Source: Pseudomonadota bacterium | GTDB lineage: Bacteria > Pseudomonadota > Alphaproteobacteria > Rhodobacterales > Rhodobacteraceae | Direction of reading: 5' to 3' | Assembly: GCA_021813365.1 (NCBI GenBank) | Contig: JAKALB010000004.1 | Span: forward strand, 1-62,179 | DNA: 62,179 nt | Shown: one piece after another, positions 1-9,005 of the stretch | How positions within the stretch are numbered: the stretch's first letter is position 1 | Layout: every line of letters begins with the position of its first letter | Position numbers and translations under genes: made by a program | The notes under the pieces: generated by a model | Seen by the model: only the letters and a program-made list of their open reading frames with translations | Told to the model about the DNA's origin: nothing | The model's database searches: none

Positions 1-1412
1 TGACCTATGAGGTGCGCGGCGATGCGATCTATGTGCCCGACACCGAACGCGATTCGCTGCGGATGGTTCTGGCGGGCCAGGGTTTGCCGGCGGTGGGCGC
101 AGGAGGCAACGAAATCCTTGACGGGCTGTCGGGCTTCGGCACGACGAGCCAGATGTTCGACGCCGCCTACTGGCGCGCGAAAGAGGGTGAGCTGGCGCGC
201 ACCATTTTGGCGCTGCCCGAAATCCGCTCGGCCCGGGTGCATATCGCCCAGGCGCCGACCGAACTGTTCAAGCCCGATCAAGCACCGACCGCCTCGGTCA
301 CGGTGACGACGCGCGATGGCGGGATTTCCGGGGTCCATGCCAGGGCGATCCGGCACCTGGTGGCAGGCGCGGTGCCCGGGATGAAGGCCGATGACGTGGC
401 GGTGATCGATTCCGTGGCGGGCCTGGTGACCACGGAAAGCGACGATGCCAACCCGATGGCCGGCGCCGATGCCAAGGCCGCCGAAATCCGCAGGAACCTG
501 GAGCGGCTGCTGGATGCGCGGGTCGGGCCGGGCAAGGCGGTGGTCGAGGTTTCGGTCGATGTGGTGACCGAACGGGAACAGGTGACCGAGACGACCTATG
601 ATCCGCAAGGCCGGGTGGCGATCTCGTCCGAAACCCAGGAAAAGACCGGGCAGTCGAACGGGGCGAACGGCAATGTGACCGTCGCCTCGAACCTGCCGAA
701 TGGCACCCAGAACAACGGCGCGCAGAACTCCAGCCAGACCTCGGAAAAGCAGGAGCGGGTGAATTACGAAGTCAGCCAGACCCGGCGCGAGATTCTGAAG
801 GCGCCGGGGTCGGTGCGGAAGATCTCGGTCGCGGTGCTGCTGGATGGCGAGCCGGTGACGGCGGCGGATGGCAGCGTGACCTTGCAGCCGCGGACCGATG
901 CCGAACTGGCGGCGCTGAAGGAACTGGTCAGCTCGGCCGCCGGGCTGGACGAAAGCCGGGGCGATGTGCTGACGATCAAGTCGATGCTGTTCCAGCCGAC
1001 CGCCGCGCAGGGCACGATCGCGGATGCGGGCCTGCTGTCGCATCTGGGCAAGATCGACCTGATGTCGGCGATCCAGCTTGGTGTCCTGGCGCTGGTGGCG
1101 CTGGTGCTGGGCCTGTTCGTCGTCCGCCCGGTGCTGACCTCGTCGGCACGGGCGCGCGGCCTGCCGGCGCCGGATGGCGTGCTGGCCCTGCCGCCCCTGG
1201 GCGCGGCCGCAGGCATGCAGCCGCCCGGTGCGGCCCCTCTGACGGGCGAGATCGACGATGGCAACGGCTTTGCCCTGCTGGATGGCGAGGAACTGGCCAC
1301 ACCCGACGCCAACGACCCGGTGGCGCGCCTGCGCCGCCTGATCGAGGAGCGCCAGGCCGAATCGGTCGAAATCCTGCGCGGCTGGATGGAACTGGATGAG
1401 GAGCGCGCCTGA
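1..1412 (+). CDS. fliF: Flagellar M-ring protein FliF, 5' truncated by window edge
   Basis: Open frame continues upstream of the GTG at 12 to the window edge (..TYEVRGDAIYVPDTERDSLRMVLAGQGLP); FliF-like repeats and C-terminal TM segment. Confidence 0.93.
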   Translation, partial: TYEVRGDAIYVPDTERDSLRMVLAGQGLPAVGAGGNEILDGLSGFGTTSQMFDAAYWRAKEGELARTILALPEIRSARVHIAQAPTELFKPDQAPTASVTVTTRDGGISGVHARAIRHLVAGAVPGMKADDVAVIDSVAGLVTTESDDANPMAGADAKAAEIRRNLERLLDARVGPGKAVVEVSVDVVTEREQVTETTYDPQGRVAISSETQEKTGQSNGANGNVTVASNLPNGTQNNGAQNSSQTSEKQERVNYEVSQTRREILKAPGSVRKISVAVLLDGEPVTAADGSVTLQPRTDAELAALKELVSSAAGLDESRGDVLTIKSMLFQPTAAQGTIADAGLLSHLGKIDLMSAIQLGVLALVALVLGLFVVRPVLTSSARARGLPAPDGVLALPPLGAAAGMQPPGAAPLTGEIDDGNGFALLDGEELATPDANDPVARLRRLIEERQAESVEILRGWMELDEERA

Positions 1413-2005
1413 TGGTCCTGCGCCTGGAGGTTTTCGACAGTGAACCCGGCGGCCCTTCCGGCGGCCGGCCCGAGACCGTCGTCCTGGACACGCTGGCCCT
1501 GGAAGAAGCCAAGCTGACGGCCTATGAGTCCGGCTATTCGGCCGGCTGGGAGGATGCCGCCGCCGCGCAATCCGAGGATCGCGCCAGGATGTCGGCGGAT
1601 CTGGCGCGCAGCCTGCAGAGCCTGTCCTTCACCTATCACGAGGCGCGGGCGCATGTGCTGAAGGCGGTCGAACCGCTGTTGCGTGAAGTCGTGGGCCAGT
1701 TGCTGCCGCCGATCGCGCGCGAGGCCCTGGCGCCGGTGGTGCTGGAAACCCTGATGCCGCTGGCCGAGACGCTGGTCGATGCGCCGATCACCCTGGTGCT
1801 GAACCCCGCCGCGCGCCCCGCGATCGAGAACCTGCTGGAAAAGGCCACCGGTCTGCCGCTGGTCCTGCAGGAAGAACCGACACTGGGCGAAGGCCAGGTC
1901 TATCTGAAACTGGGCGATGTGGAGCGCGAGGTCAATCTCGACCGCGCCGTCGCCGACATCACCGCCGCCGTGCGCGGCTTTTTCGATCTGTCTGGAAAGG
2001 ACTGA
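1412..2005 (+). CDS. fliH: FliH-like flagellar assembly protein
   Basis: Position between fliF and fliN; helical protein with FliH-like C-terminus; overlaps fliF stop. Confidence 0.7.
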   Translation: MVLRLEVFDSEPGGPSGGRPETVVLDTLALEEAKLTAYESGYSAGWEDAAAAQSEDRARMSADLARSLQSLSFTYHEARAHVLKAVEPLLREVVGQLLPPIAREALAPVVLETLMPLAETLVDAPITLVLNPAARPAIENLLEKATGLPLVLQEEPTLGEGQVYLKLGDVEREVNLDRAVADITAAVRGFFDLSGKD

Positions 2006-2008
2006 ACC

Positions 2009-2278
2009 ATGGACGGCATGAGTGAGACGAACCCCTTTGCCCAGGTCCCGATCGAGGTGACGATTTCCGTCGGCAAGGCGCGGCCCCTGGTGCGCGACCT
2101 GCTGCGCCTGTCGCGCGACGCCGTGCTGCCGCTGGATCGCCGGGTGGACGACCCGGTCGAGCTCTATGTGGGCGACTGGCTGATCGCCCGGGGCGAACTG
2201 CAGGAGCTGGAGGGGGATCAGTCGGGCCAACTGGCCGTGCGCCTGACCGAGGTTGCCAATCTGCGGGGCGGGCTGTGA
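2009..2278 (+). CDS. fliN: Flagellar motor switch protein FliN (short SpoA domain)
   Basis: VPIEVTISVGKARPLVRDLLRLSRDAVLPLDRRVDDPVELYVGDWLIARGEL typical SpoA/FliN. Confidence 0.88.
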   Translation: MDGMSETNPFAQVPIEVTISVGKARPLVRDLLRLSRDAVLPLDRRVDDPVELYVGDWLIARGELQELEGDQSGQLAVRLTEVANLRGGL

Positions 2279-3000
2279 AGCCAGGACGCCTGCTGGCCCT
2301 GGCCCTGGCGTCAAGCCTGGTGGCCCTGCCCGCCCTGGCTCAACAGCTCTCCATCGATTTCGGAGACGGCGGCTCGCTGACCACGCGGACGATCGAACTG
2401 ATGCTGGTGGTGGGTGTGCTGAGCCTGGTGCCCGGCCTGGCCGTGATGGTGACCTGCTTTCCCTTCATCGTCACGGTCCTGTCGATCCTGCGTCAGGCCC
2501 TGGGTCTGCAGCAATCGCCACCCAACATGCTGATCGTCAGCCTGTCGCTGTTCCTGACCTGGTATGTGATGGATCCGGTCTTTACCGAAGCCTGGGCCAG
2601 GGGCGTGGCGCCGCTGACCAGCGGCACGATGGATCTCCAGTCCGCCTTGCCGCTGATCATCGCGCCGTTCCGCGGATTCATGTCGGCCCGTGTCGACCCG
2701 GCCACCTTCCAGGCGCTGCAGGCGATCCGCCCCGGCCCTGCGGTGCCGCCGCAAGAGGCCGCCCTGTCGCTCCTGGTGCCCTCGTTCATGCTGTCGGAAA
2801 TCAGTCGGGCATTCCAGATCGGCTTTCTGGTTTTCCTGCCCTTCCTGATCATCGACCTGGTGACGGCGGCCGTGCTCACCTCGATGGGGATGATGATGGT
2901 TCCGCCGGCCGTCGTGTCGCTGCCGTTCAAGCTGGCGTTCTTCGTCGTCGCCAACGGCTGGGGCCTGATCTCGGCCGCGCTGGTGCGCAGCTATTCCTGA
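2275..3000 (+). CDS. fliP: Flagellar export apparatus protein FliP
   Basis: Signal peptide plus conserved FliP core (LSLFLTWYVMDPVF, PSFMLSEISRAFQIGFLVFLPFLIIDLV, SLPFKLAFFV). Confidence 0.95.
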   Translation: MKPGRLLALALASSLVALPALAQQLSIDFGDGGSLTTRTIELMLVVGVLSLVPGLAVMVTCFPFIVTVLSILRQALGLQQSPPNMLIVSLSLFLTWYVMDPVFTEAWARGVAPLTSGTMDLQSALPLIIAPFRGFMSARVDPATFQALQAIRPGPAVPPQEAALSLLVPSFMLSEISRAFQIGFLVFLPFLIIDLVTAAVLTSMGMMMVPPAVVSLPFKLAFFVVANGWGLISAALVRSYS

Positions 3001-3069
3001 TGCGGTCGCCTGACCGGGTGCCCGACGGCCAGGCGCGGCGGCGACCCTGCCGCGCGGCCTGGCCCTGCG

Positions 3070-4170
3070 TCAATTCACGATGAACTCGGCGTGCAGCGCA
3101 CCCGCGGCGTTGATGCTTTTCAGGATGTCGATCATGTCATGCGGCGAGACGCCCAGCGCGTTCAGCCCGGCCACGATCTCCGACAGGTTGGCCCCGCCAT
3201 CCACCTCGGCCAGGCCCTTGCCCGGTTCGTTGGTAATGCCGGCGGTGGTGCGGGGCACGGTCACGGTCTTGCCGTCGGCAAAGGGGTTGGGCTGCACCAC
3301 GACCGGGTTTTCATCGATCCGCAGGGTCAGATTGCCCTGGGCGACGGCGACGCGCGAGATCCGGACATCCTCGCCCATGACGATCGTGCCCGAGCGTTGA
3401 TCCACCACCACCCGAGCGCGAGACTCGGGGTTGATCTCGACATCCTCGAGCCGCTCGATCGCATGGGCGGGCGAGGCGATGCCGGTGGCGCCGATGTCGA
3501 CCTTGACGGTGCCCGCATCCAGCATCAGGGCCACCGGGGCCCCGAATTCGTCGTTGATGCCCTTCTCGATCCGCTTGGCCGTGGTGAAATCCGGGGTTCG
3601 CAGCGCCAGTCGGACCGAGGTCATCCTGGTAAAGTCGAAATCGACCTCGCGCTCGACCCGGGCTCCTGCGGGAATGACCCCCGCCGTCGGCACGCCCTGA
3701 ACCACTTTCGACGCCTCGCCCTCGGCCGAGACGCCGCCGGCAAGCACGGCACCCTGGGCCACCGCATAGATCTGGCCATCCGCCCCGTTCAAGGGCGTCA
3801 TGATCAGCGTGCCGCCCAGCAGGCTCTTGGCATCGCCCATGGCCGAAACGCTGACATCGACCCGCCCGCCCGCCCGGGCGAACGGCGGCAGGCTGGCGGT
3901 GACGAAAACCGCGGCGACATTCTTGGGTTGCAGGGTTTCCCCCGAGACATTCACCCCCAGTCGCTCCAGCAGGTTCGACATGATCTCTTCGGTGTAGGGC
4001 GAGTTGCGCAACCCGTCACCGGTGCCGTTCAGACCGACCACCAGCCCATAACCCACAAGATCGTTGCCGCGCACGCCATCGAATTCGACCAGGTCCTTGA
4101 TCCGGACCGGGGTGGCGAAGGCGGGCGTCAGAAAGGTGAAACACAGGGCGACGGCGAGGGAAAGTCTCAT
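3070..4170 (-). CDS. flgI: Flagellar P-ring protein FlgI
   Basis: VRIKDLVEFDGVRGNDLVGYGLVVGLNGTGDG... Confidence 0.96.
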   Translation of the reverse strand: MRLSLAVALCFTFLTPAFATPVRIKDLVEFDGVRGNDLVGYGLVVGLNGTGDGLRNSPYTEEIMSNLLERLGVNVSGETLQPKNVAAVFVTASLPPFARAGGRVDVSVSAMGDAKSLLGGTLIMTPLNGADGQIYAVAQGAVLAGGVSAEGEASKVVQGVPTAGVIPAGARVEREVDFDFTRMTSVRLALRTPDFTTAKRIEKGINDEFGAPVALMLDAGTVKVDIGATGIASPAHAIERLEDVEINPESRARVVVDQRSGTIVMGEDVRISRVAVAQGNLTLRIDENPVVVQPNPFADGKTVTVPRTTAGITNEPGKGLAEVDGGANLSEIVAGLNALGVSPHDMIDILKSINAAGALHAEFIVN

Positions 4171-5174
4171 CTGAGGTAATCCGTCAGGCTAAGCTGCGCC
4201 ATGCGCGCGGTGATCATGTAAAGCGCCTCTAGCTGGGTCTGGGCGGATTGCAGCTTCGAGGCCGCCTCGTACTGATCGACCGAGACGATCTGGGATTGCG
4301 CGATCTTCAGTGCGGTGATCTGCGCCTGGTTGCGCGTGTCGGCATCGCCGATCCGGGCCTGAATGATACCCAGATGCGCGGCCAACTGGGCACGATCGGT
4401 CCGACTGGCCAGCAGGGATTCACCGGCCTTCTGCGCCAGGGCCGATTGCGCCACCCCATTGCCACCCAGCAAAGTGCCCTGGGTCAGCAGGGCCCCCATG
4501 GCCAGCCCCTTCAACGTCTGCTTGATGGCCGGGTCGATGGCGCGGATGTCCAGTCGCGCGGTTTCGTCCGAGGAAATCTGCAAGTCGGCCAGCGTGGCGC
4601 CGCCCTGATAGACCGTGGTGTCAAAGCTGCCGCCATCGGCGAAATAGGCATCCAGCGCATCGGTCACTTCCGTTACGGTCAGCATGCCCGAAGTGAGCGT
4701 CGACAGATCGGCCAGAACGACGTCGGCATCCGCGACCGCAGGGCCATCGGTGATCTGCCCGGCGAACAGGCTGCGGTCGCCGAAACGGGTGTTCAGGGCC
4801 GACATGGCGGTGCGAAAGCTCTGCTGGGCCTCGAAGCCGACCCTGTCGAGCTGCACGGCGGCGCCGCCGATCCCGGCGGTCAGCAGGGTCGAGGCCAGGG
4901 CATCGGCCTGGCCGTCGATCGTGTCCAGCGCGGTCTGCATCGCCTCTGCCATCATCCCGGCCTCGACATTGACCGAGGAATAGCCGTCGAGCTGCGCCAG
5001 CGAGGCGGTCAGGCTGGCCAGGGGCGCGAAATCGCCCGACAGATGCCGGGTCATGTCAGAGGCCATGCCGGTCGTCACTTCGGTCGAAAGCTCGCCGATC
5101 TGCGTTTTCAGAGACGCATTCTGCCGCTTCAGAAGGAACAGTTGCGCCAGATCACCCACGGAAAAATCGGTCAT
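4167..5174 (-). CDS. flgL: Flagellin-like / hook-associated protein FlgL
   Basis: Flagellin-fold N- and C-terminal coiled regions; adjacent to flgK. Confidence 0.8.
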   Translation of the reverse strand: MTDFSVGDLAQLFLLKRQNASLKTQIGELSTEVTTGMASDMTRHLSGDFAPLASLTASLAQLDGYSSVNVEAGMMAEAMQTALDTIDGQADALASTLLTAGIGGAAVQLDRVGFEAQQSFRTAMSALNTRFGDRSLFAGQITDGPAVADADVVLADLSTLTSGMLTVTEVTDALDAYFADGGSFDTTVYQGGATLADLQISSDETARLDIRAIDPAIKQTLKGLAMGALLTQGTLLGGNGVAQSALAQKAGESLLASRTDRAQLAAHLGIIQARIGDADTRNQAQITALKIAQSQIVSVDQYEAASKLQSAQTQLEALYMITARMAQLSLTDYLR

Positions 5175-5175
5175 C

Positions 5176-6636
5176 TCACAGTTCCAGAAGCTTCTTGATC
5201 ATATCGTCCACCGCGGCCAGGATCCTGGCATTGGCGGCATAGGCCTGTTCGATCTGCAGCAGGTCCTGCATTTCCTGATCGGTGTCGACCCCGCCTTCCA
5301 GCTCCATCGCCTTCATCGTGTCGGCCCGGTTTTGGGCATAGGTCGCATCGCTTTCCGAGCCGAGCCGTGCGGTCGCGATCTGCGAAGAGAAATCGGCGGA
5401 AAGCTCGGAAAAACTGCGCGCGCCCTGCATGAAATTGCCCGACACCGGGCTGCGGTCGCTGGTCAGCGCATGTTCCCAGGCGTTCAGCAGGGCGGCATTG
5501 CCGGCGTCGCCGGGCGTGGCTGCACCCAGGCCGTCGCGCAGATGCCAAAGCTGGCCCCCCGCGGCCGGATCGACCACCGGGTTCAGGCGGATGCGCTGGG
5601 CCAGCCCAACCTCGTTCAGCGGATCGAAGGCGGCGCCGTTGTCGGTGAACAGGCCGGCCGCGCCCGGAGCGCGGGTCGCATCCAGCGCCGGATCCTGAAA
5701 GCGTTCGACCAGGTCGCGGGCCACGGCGTCGACCCTGGTCTGGGCGTCGACCGCCACGACATCGCGGACACGGAACAGCGCGGCCAGCGACCCGCCGCCC
5801 AGTGGAGAGTTCGGGCCCGAAGCGTCGATCGGCCGACCGTCGATCAGCAGGGGCGACAGCGCGCCGCCTTGCAGGGTCATGCCGGGGGCCACGACACCGA
5901 CCGGCGAAAATTCGATCCGGGTCGCCTCGCCCTCGACCAGCATCAGGCCGCCCGTCGTCATCAGGGCGACCTGGCCATCGCCACGGTCGAATTCGCGGAT
6001 CGGCACGATCGAGGCAATCGAATCGATCATTTGCTGGCGCTGGTCGATCAGCGCCGAGGGATCGGCGGCGGAGCCCATGTTGGTGCGGATCTGGGCGTTC
6101 AGGTCGGCAACCCGGCCGAGCGTGTCGTTCAGTTGTTGCACCTGGTTCGCGATCTCGGCGTCGGCAGCGGCCCGCTGGTCCTGGATCTTGTCGGAAATGG
6201 CGTTGATCTGGTTGGCCAGGGCCTGGGCCGCGACAGCAACCTGATCCAGCCGCGCCTCGCTTTCCGGATGCGAGGTTGCCGCCAGAAGCGCCGTGTCGAA
6301 CGTGTTGATCCTGCCGTTCAACGACTGCGGCTGATCCGGCGAGCCGATCGGCACCTCGATCGATTTGTAGAAATCCGCCAGCACTGCGGTGCCCGCGGCA
6401 TCGGCATCGGACAGGCGGCGTTCGCCGATGAGGCGCATGTCGACGATCCGGGTGACGCCGGCGATCGCCACGCCCTGACCAGAGGAGCCGACCGACCGTG
6501 CCGAGACCTCCAGCACACGGCGGCCATAGCCGGGCGTCGCCGCATTGGCGATGTTGGACGCCACGATTTCCGCCCGGCGCGAGGCCGCAGTCAGGCCCGA
6601 CAGGGCGCTGGAGAGGCTGCCGCTTACACTGCTCAT
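5176..6636 (-). CDS. flgK: Flagellar hook-associated protein FlgK
   Basis: SGLTAASRRAEIVASNIANAATPGYGRR N-terminus and EQAYAANARILAAVDDMIKKLLEL C-terminus. Confidence 0.93.
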   Translation of the reverse strand: MSSVSGSLSSALSGLTAASRRAEIVASNIANAATPGYGRRVLEVSARSVGSSGQGVAIAGVTRIVDMRLIGERRLSDADAAGTAVLADFYKSIEVPIGSPDQPQSLNGRINTFDTALLAATSHPESEARLDQVAVAAQALANQINAISDKIQDQRAAADAEIANQVQQLNDTLGRVADLNAQIRTNMGSAADPSALIDQRQQMIDSIASIVPIREFDRGDGQVALMTTGGLMLVEGEATRIEFSPVGVVAPGMTLQGGALSPLLIDGRPIDASGPNSPLGGGSLAALFRVRDVVAVDAQTRVDAVARDLVERFQDPALDATRAPGAAGLFTDNGAAFDPLNEVGLAQRIRLNPVVDPAAGGQLWHLRDGLGAATPGDAGNAALLNAWEHALTSDRSPVSGNFMQGARSFSELSADFSSQIATARLGSESDATYAQNRADTMKAMELEGGVDTDQEMQDLLQIEQAYAANARILAAVDDMIKKLLEL

Positions 6637-6645
6637 TCAATGGCC

Positions 6646-7956
6646 TCAGCGTTTGAGATTGGTGGTTTCCTGCAGCATCTCGTCCACCGTCTGGATGACC
6701 TTGGCATTCGAGGAATAGGCGCGCTGAGTGGTGATCAGCTGGGTCAGTTCCCCGGCCACATCCACCGAGGATTCCTCGCGCGAATAGCCCTGCATCGCGC
6801 CAGTCGGCCCATCGCCGGCGTTCCACAGATAGTAGGGCCCGGAGTCCGGCGAGATGGAATAGGTCTGGTCATTGCCGGCGATCAGCCCATTCGGATTGGG
6901 CACGTCGACGACCGGGATCTGAAAGATGACCTTGGTGAAGCCCTGGTCGTAGATGGCGTGCAGATAGCCGTTCTCATCGACCTCGACAGAGACCAGGCTG
7001 GCCGCAGGCGAGCCGTTCTTGGTGATCGAGACCGGGGCGAAGTTGTCGGACAACTGGGTCATGCCGCCGCTTTGGCCAGGGATGCCGATGTCCAGTGAAA
7101 TCGTGCCTCCGCCCACGGCCAGCGGAATGGTTCCGGTGGCCGGATCGAAGGCCGCTCCTGTAACCGTGGTGACCGAGGTCAGCGTACCGCCGGCCGTCTG
7201 GCTGCTGTCGAAGGTCATGGTGTATTCGCCCACTACCGCATCGCCCGAGGCGCTGTCGGTGATGGTCATCGTCCAGGCGTTGGTGGCCGGCTGCCCCGCG
7301 GCTGGAACGATCGGCGTGAAGGTGTAGTGCAACGATTCGGACGTGCCGAGGTTGCCATAATATTCGACCGTCAGCTCGAACGGTGCGCCATCCGCGCCAT
7401 CCTGCGTCGATGTGGCGGGCAGGTTGATGCCCAAATGCATCTCGTCCGTCGGGTTCGATACATACTGGCTGGAGTTGATCACCACCGGTTCCAGCGCCGA
7501 CATGCTGTCGCGCGGATAGGAGGGAATCGTGCCGTCGACATCCGCGGGCCAGCCCATCAGGACCTGGCCCGTTTCGGTGCGCAGCACGCCCGAAGCGTCG
7601 GGGCGGAACGAACCGGTCGTGGCCAGCATGATCGGATATTCGCCGTCCTGTCCGTTCAGGGCGCCGATGTTCGTCACCGGAAGAAAGCCCCTGCCATCAA
7701 TGGCGATGTCGGTCGGGTTCGAGGTTGCGATCAGTGGCCCGCGTTCGTCGATCAGCCGCATCGACGAGGCGCGCACCCCCCCTGCCGTGTAGGAGGTCGA
7801 GGTATCGCCGTGAATGACGATCGAATAGAAGTCCGTCTGCTCACGCTTGTAGCCGTAGGTCGAGGAGTTCGCGATGTTGTCGGAAATCGCGGCCAGTTGC
7901 GTGGCGTTGGCATTGAGCCCCGATACGCCGACATTGAGCGAGGACGAAATGGTCAT
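6646..7956 (-). CDS. flgE: Flagellar hook protein FlgE
   Basis: SLNVGVSGLNANATQLAAISDNIANSSTYGYKR and C-terminal LITTQRAYSSNAKVIQTVDEMLQETTNLKR. Confidence 0.94.
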   Translation of the reverse strand: MTISSSLNVGVSGLNANATQLAAISDNIANSSTYGYKREQTDFYSIVIHGDTSTSYTAGGVRASSMRLIDERGPLIATSNPTDIAIDGRGFLPVTNIGALNGQDGEYPIMLATTGSFRPDASGVLRTETGQVLMGWPADVDGTIPSYPRDSMSALEPVVINSSQYVSNPTDEMHLGINLPATSTQDGADGAPFELTVEYYGNLGTSESLHYTFTPIVPAAGQPATNAWTMTITDSASGDAVVGEYTMTFDSSQTAGGTLTSVTTVTGAAFDPATGTIPLAVGGGTISLDIGIPGQSGGMTQLSDNFAPVSITKNGSPAASLVSVEVDENGYLHAIYDQGFTKVIFQIPVVDVPNPNGLIAGNDQTYSISPDSGPYYLWNAGDGPTGAMQGYSREESSVDVAGELTQLITTQRAYSSNAKVIQTVDEMLQETTNLKR

Positions 7957-7972
7957 GGTGCGGTGCCCTTCT

Positions 7973-8002
7973 GAAGCTTCGACGGTTCTGCGTCGAAACT
8001 TC
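7973..8002 (-). promoter_or_regulatory. 12-bp hairpin in flgE 5' leader
   Basis: flgE-sense RNA GAAGUUUCGACG-CAGAAC-CGUCGAAGCUUC pairs fully with one U-G; ends 16 nt before the ATG. Confidence 0.65.
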
Positions 8003-8013
8003 GCCGGGGCGCC

Positions 8014-8028
8014 TTAAGATCAACCTAA
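8014..8028. promoter_or_regulatory. CtrA-like site TTAA-N7-CTAA upstream of flgE
   Basis: 7/8 match to TTAA-N7-TTAA; about 60 bp upstream of flgE start. Confidence 0.4.
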
Positions 8029-8063
8029 CGCCAGACAGGATTCTTCCCGGGCCAGCGCCAGAT

Positions 8064-8921
8064 TCAGCGGTCTTTTCGGATCAGGATCACCTCGATGCGG
8101 TTGTTGCGCTCGGCCGTCGGATCGGCCACGGCCGGGCGACGGTCGGCATGGCCCGAGATGCGGTCCATCCGTGCGCCATCCAGTCCGGCCTGAACGATCA
8201 GCGACCGGACCGCCTGGGCGCGGGCGGCGGAAAGATCCCAGGAGGGATCCTTGATCATGGTGATCGGGTAGGATTTCACGTAACCGTCGACCGCGACCTG
8301 ATTTTCCGCGATGGCCAGCACCTGGGCCAGGATGCCCGCCAAGCCCTTCATCGTATCGGTCGGCTCGGCAGTATCGGCCTGGAACAGGGGCTGGCCGGGT
8401 GTGTCGAACAGTTCGATCACCAGGCCTTCATCGGTGACGCGGGTGATGACGTGGCGCAAGAGATGCTCCATCGTCTGGCTTTCGCCGCCGCGCGCGATCA
8501 GCGTGCGCTCGACATCCTGCATCACCTGCTGCTGGTCGGACGTCTCGCCGGTCTGTTCGCCGGACCCGGCCTTTTCCTCGCCCCGGGCCGCGCGCGATTC
8601 GGTCGGCATCATGGCGGCGGCGCCCCTGCCCACCTGGGCCAGGCGATCTTCGGTAAAGACCGAATCGCCGCCAAAGGCGCCGTCACCCCCGCCCGAGACG
8701 CGGTTGATCGGAATCGTCGGATTGAAGTAATCCGCAATGCCCTTGCGCTGCTTTTCGGTCGTCGCGTTCAACAGCCACATCAACATGAAGAACGCCATCA
8801 TGGCCGTCACGAAGTCGGCATAGGCCACCTTCCACGCCCCGCCGTGGTGCCCGCCGCCCTGAACGATCTTCTTCCGCTTGATGATGACTGGCGCGGCATT
8901 CGACTGCCCTGCCATTCCCAC
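8064..8921 (-). CDS. motB: Flagellar motor protein MotB
   Basis: GGHHGGAWKVAYADFVTAMMAFFMLMWLLNAT plus C-terminal OmpA-like domain. Confidence 0.94.
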   Translation of the reverse strand: MGMAGQSNAAPVIIKRKKIVQGGGHHGGAWKVAYADFVTAMMAFFMLMWLLNATTEKQRKGIADYFNPTIPINRVSGGGDGAFGGDSVFTEDRLAQVGRGAAAMMPTESRAARGEEKAGSGEQTGETSDQQQVMQDVERTLIARGGESQTMEHLLRHVITRVTDEGLVIELFDTPGQPLFQADTAEPTDTMKGLAGILAQVLAIAENQVAVDGYVKSYPITMIKDPSWDLSAARAQAVRSLIVQAGLDGARMDRISGHADRRPAVADPTAERNNRIEVILIRKDR

Positions 8922-9005
8922 ACCCGGTATTCACACCCGCGATCAGGATTAGCAGGCTTCGGTTCATCAGCCCTTAACCCGGGGGATTTTAGCGGCTTTC
9001 CCGGT

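Noticed and set aside
764-2314. 516-aa minus-strand ORF opposite fliF/fliH/fliN
   Set aside because: Antisense to confident flagellar genes; no recognisable domain.
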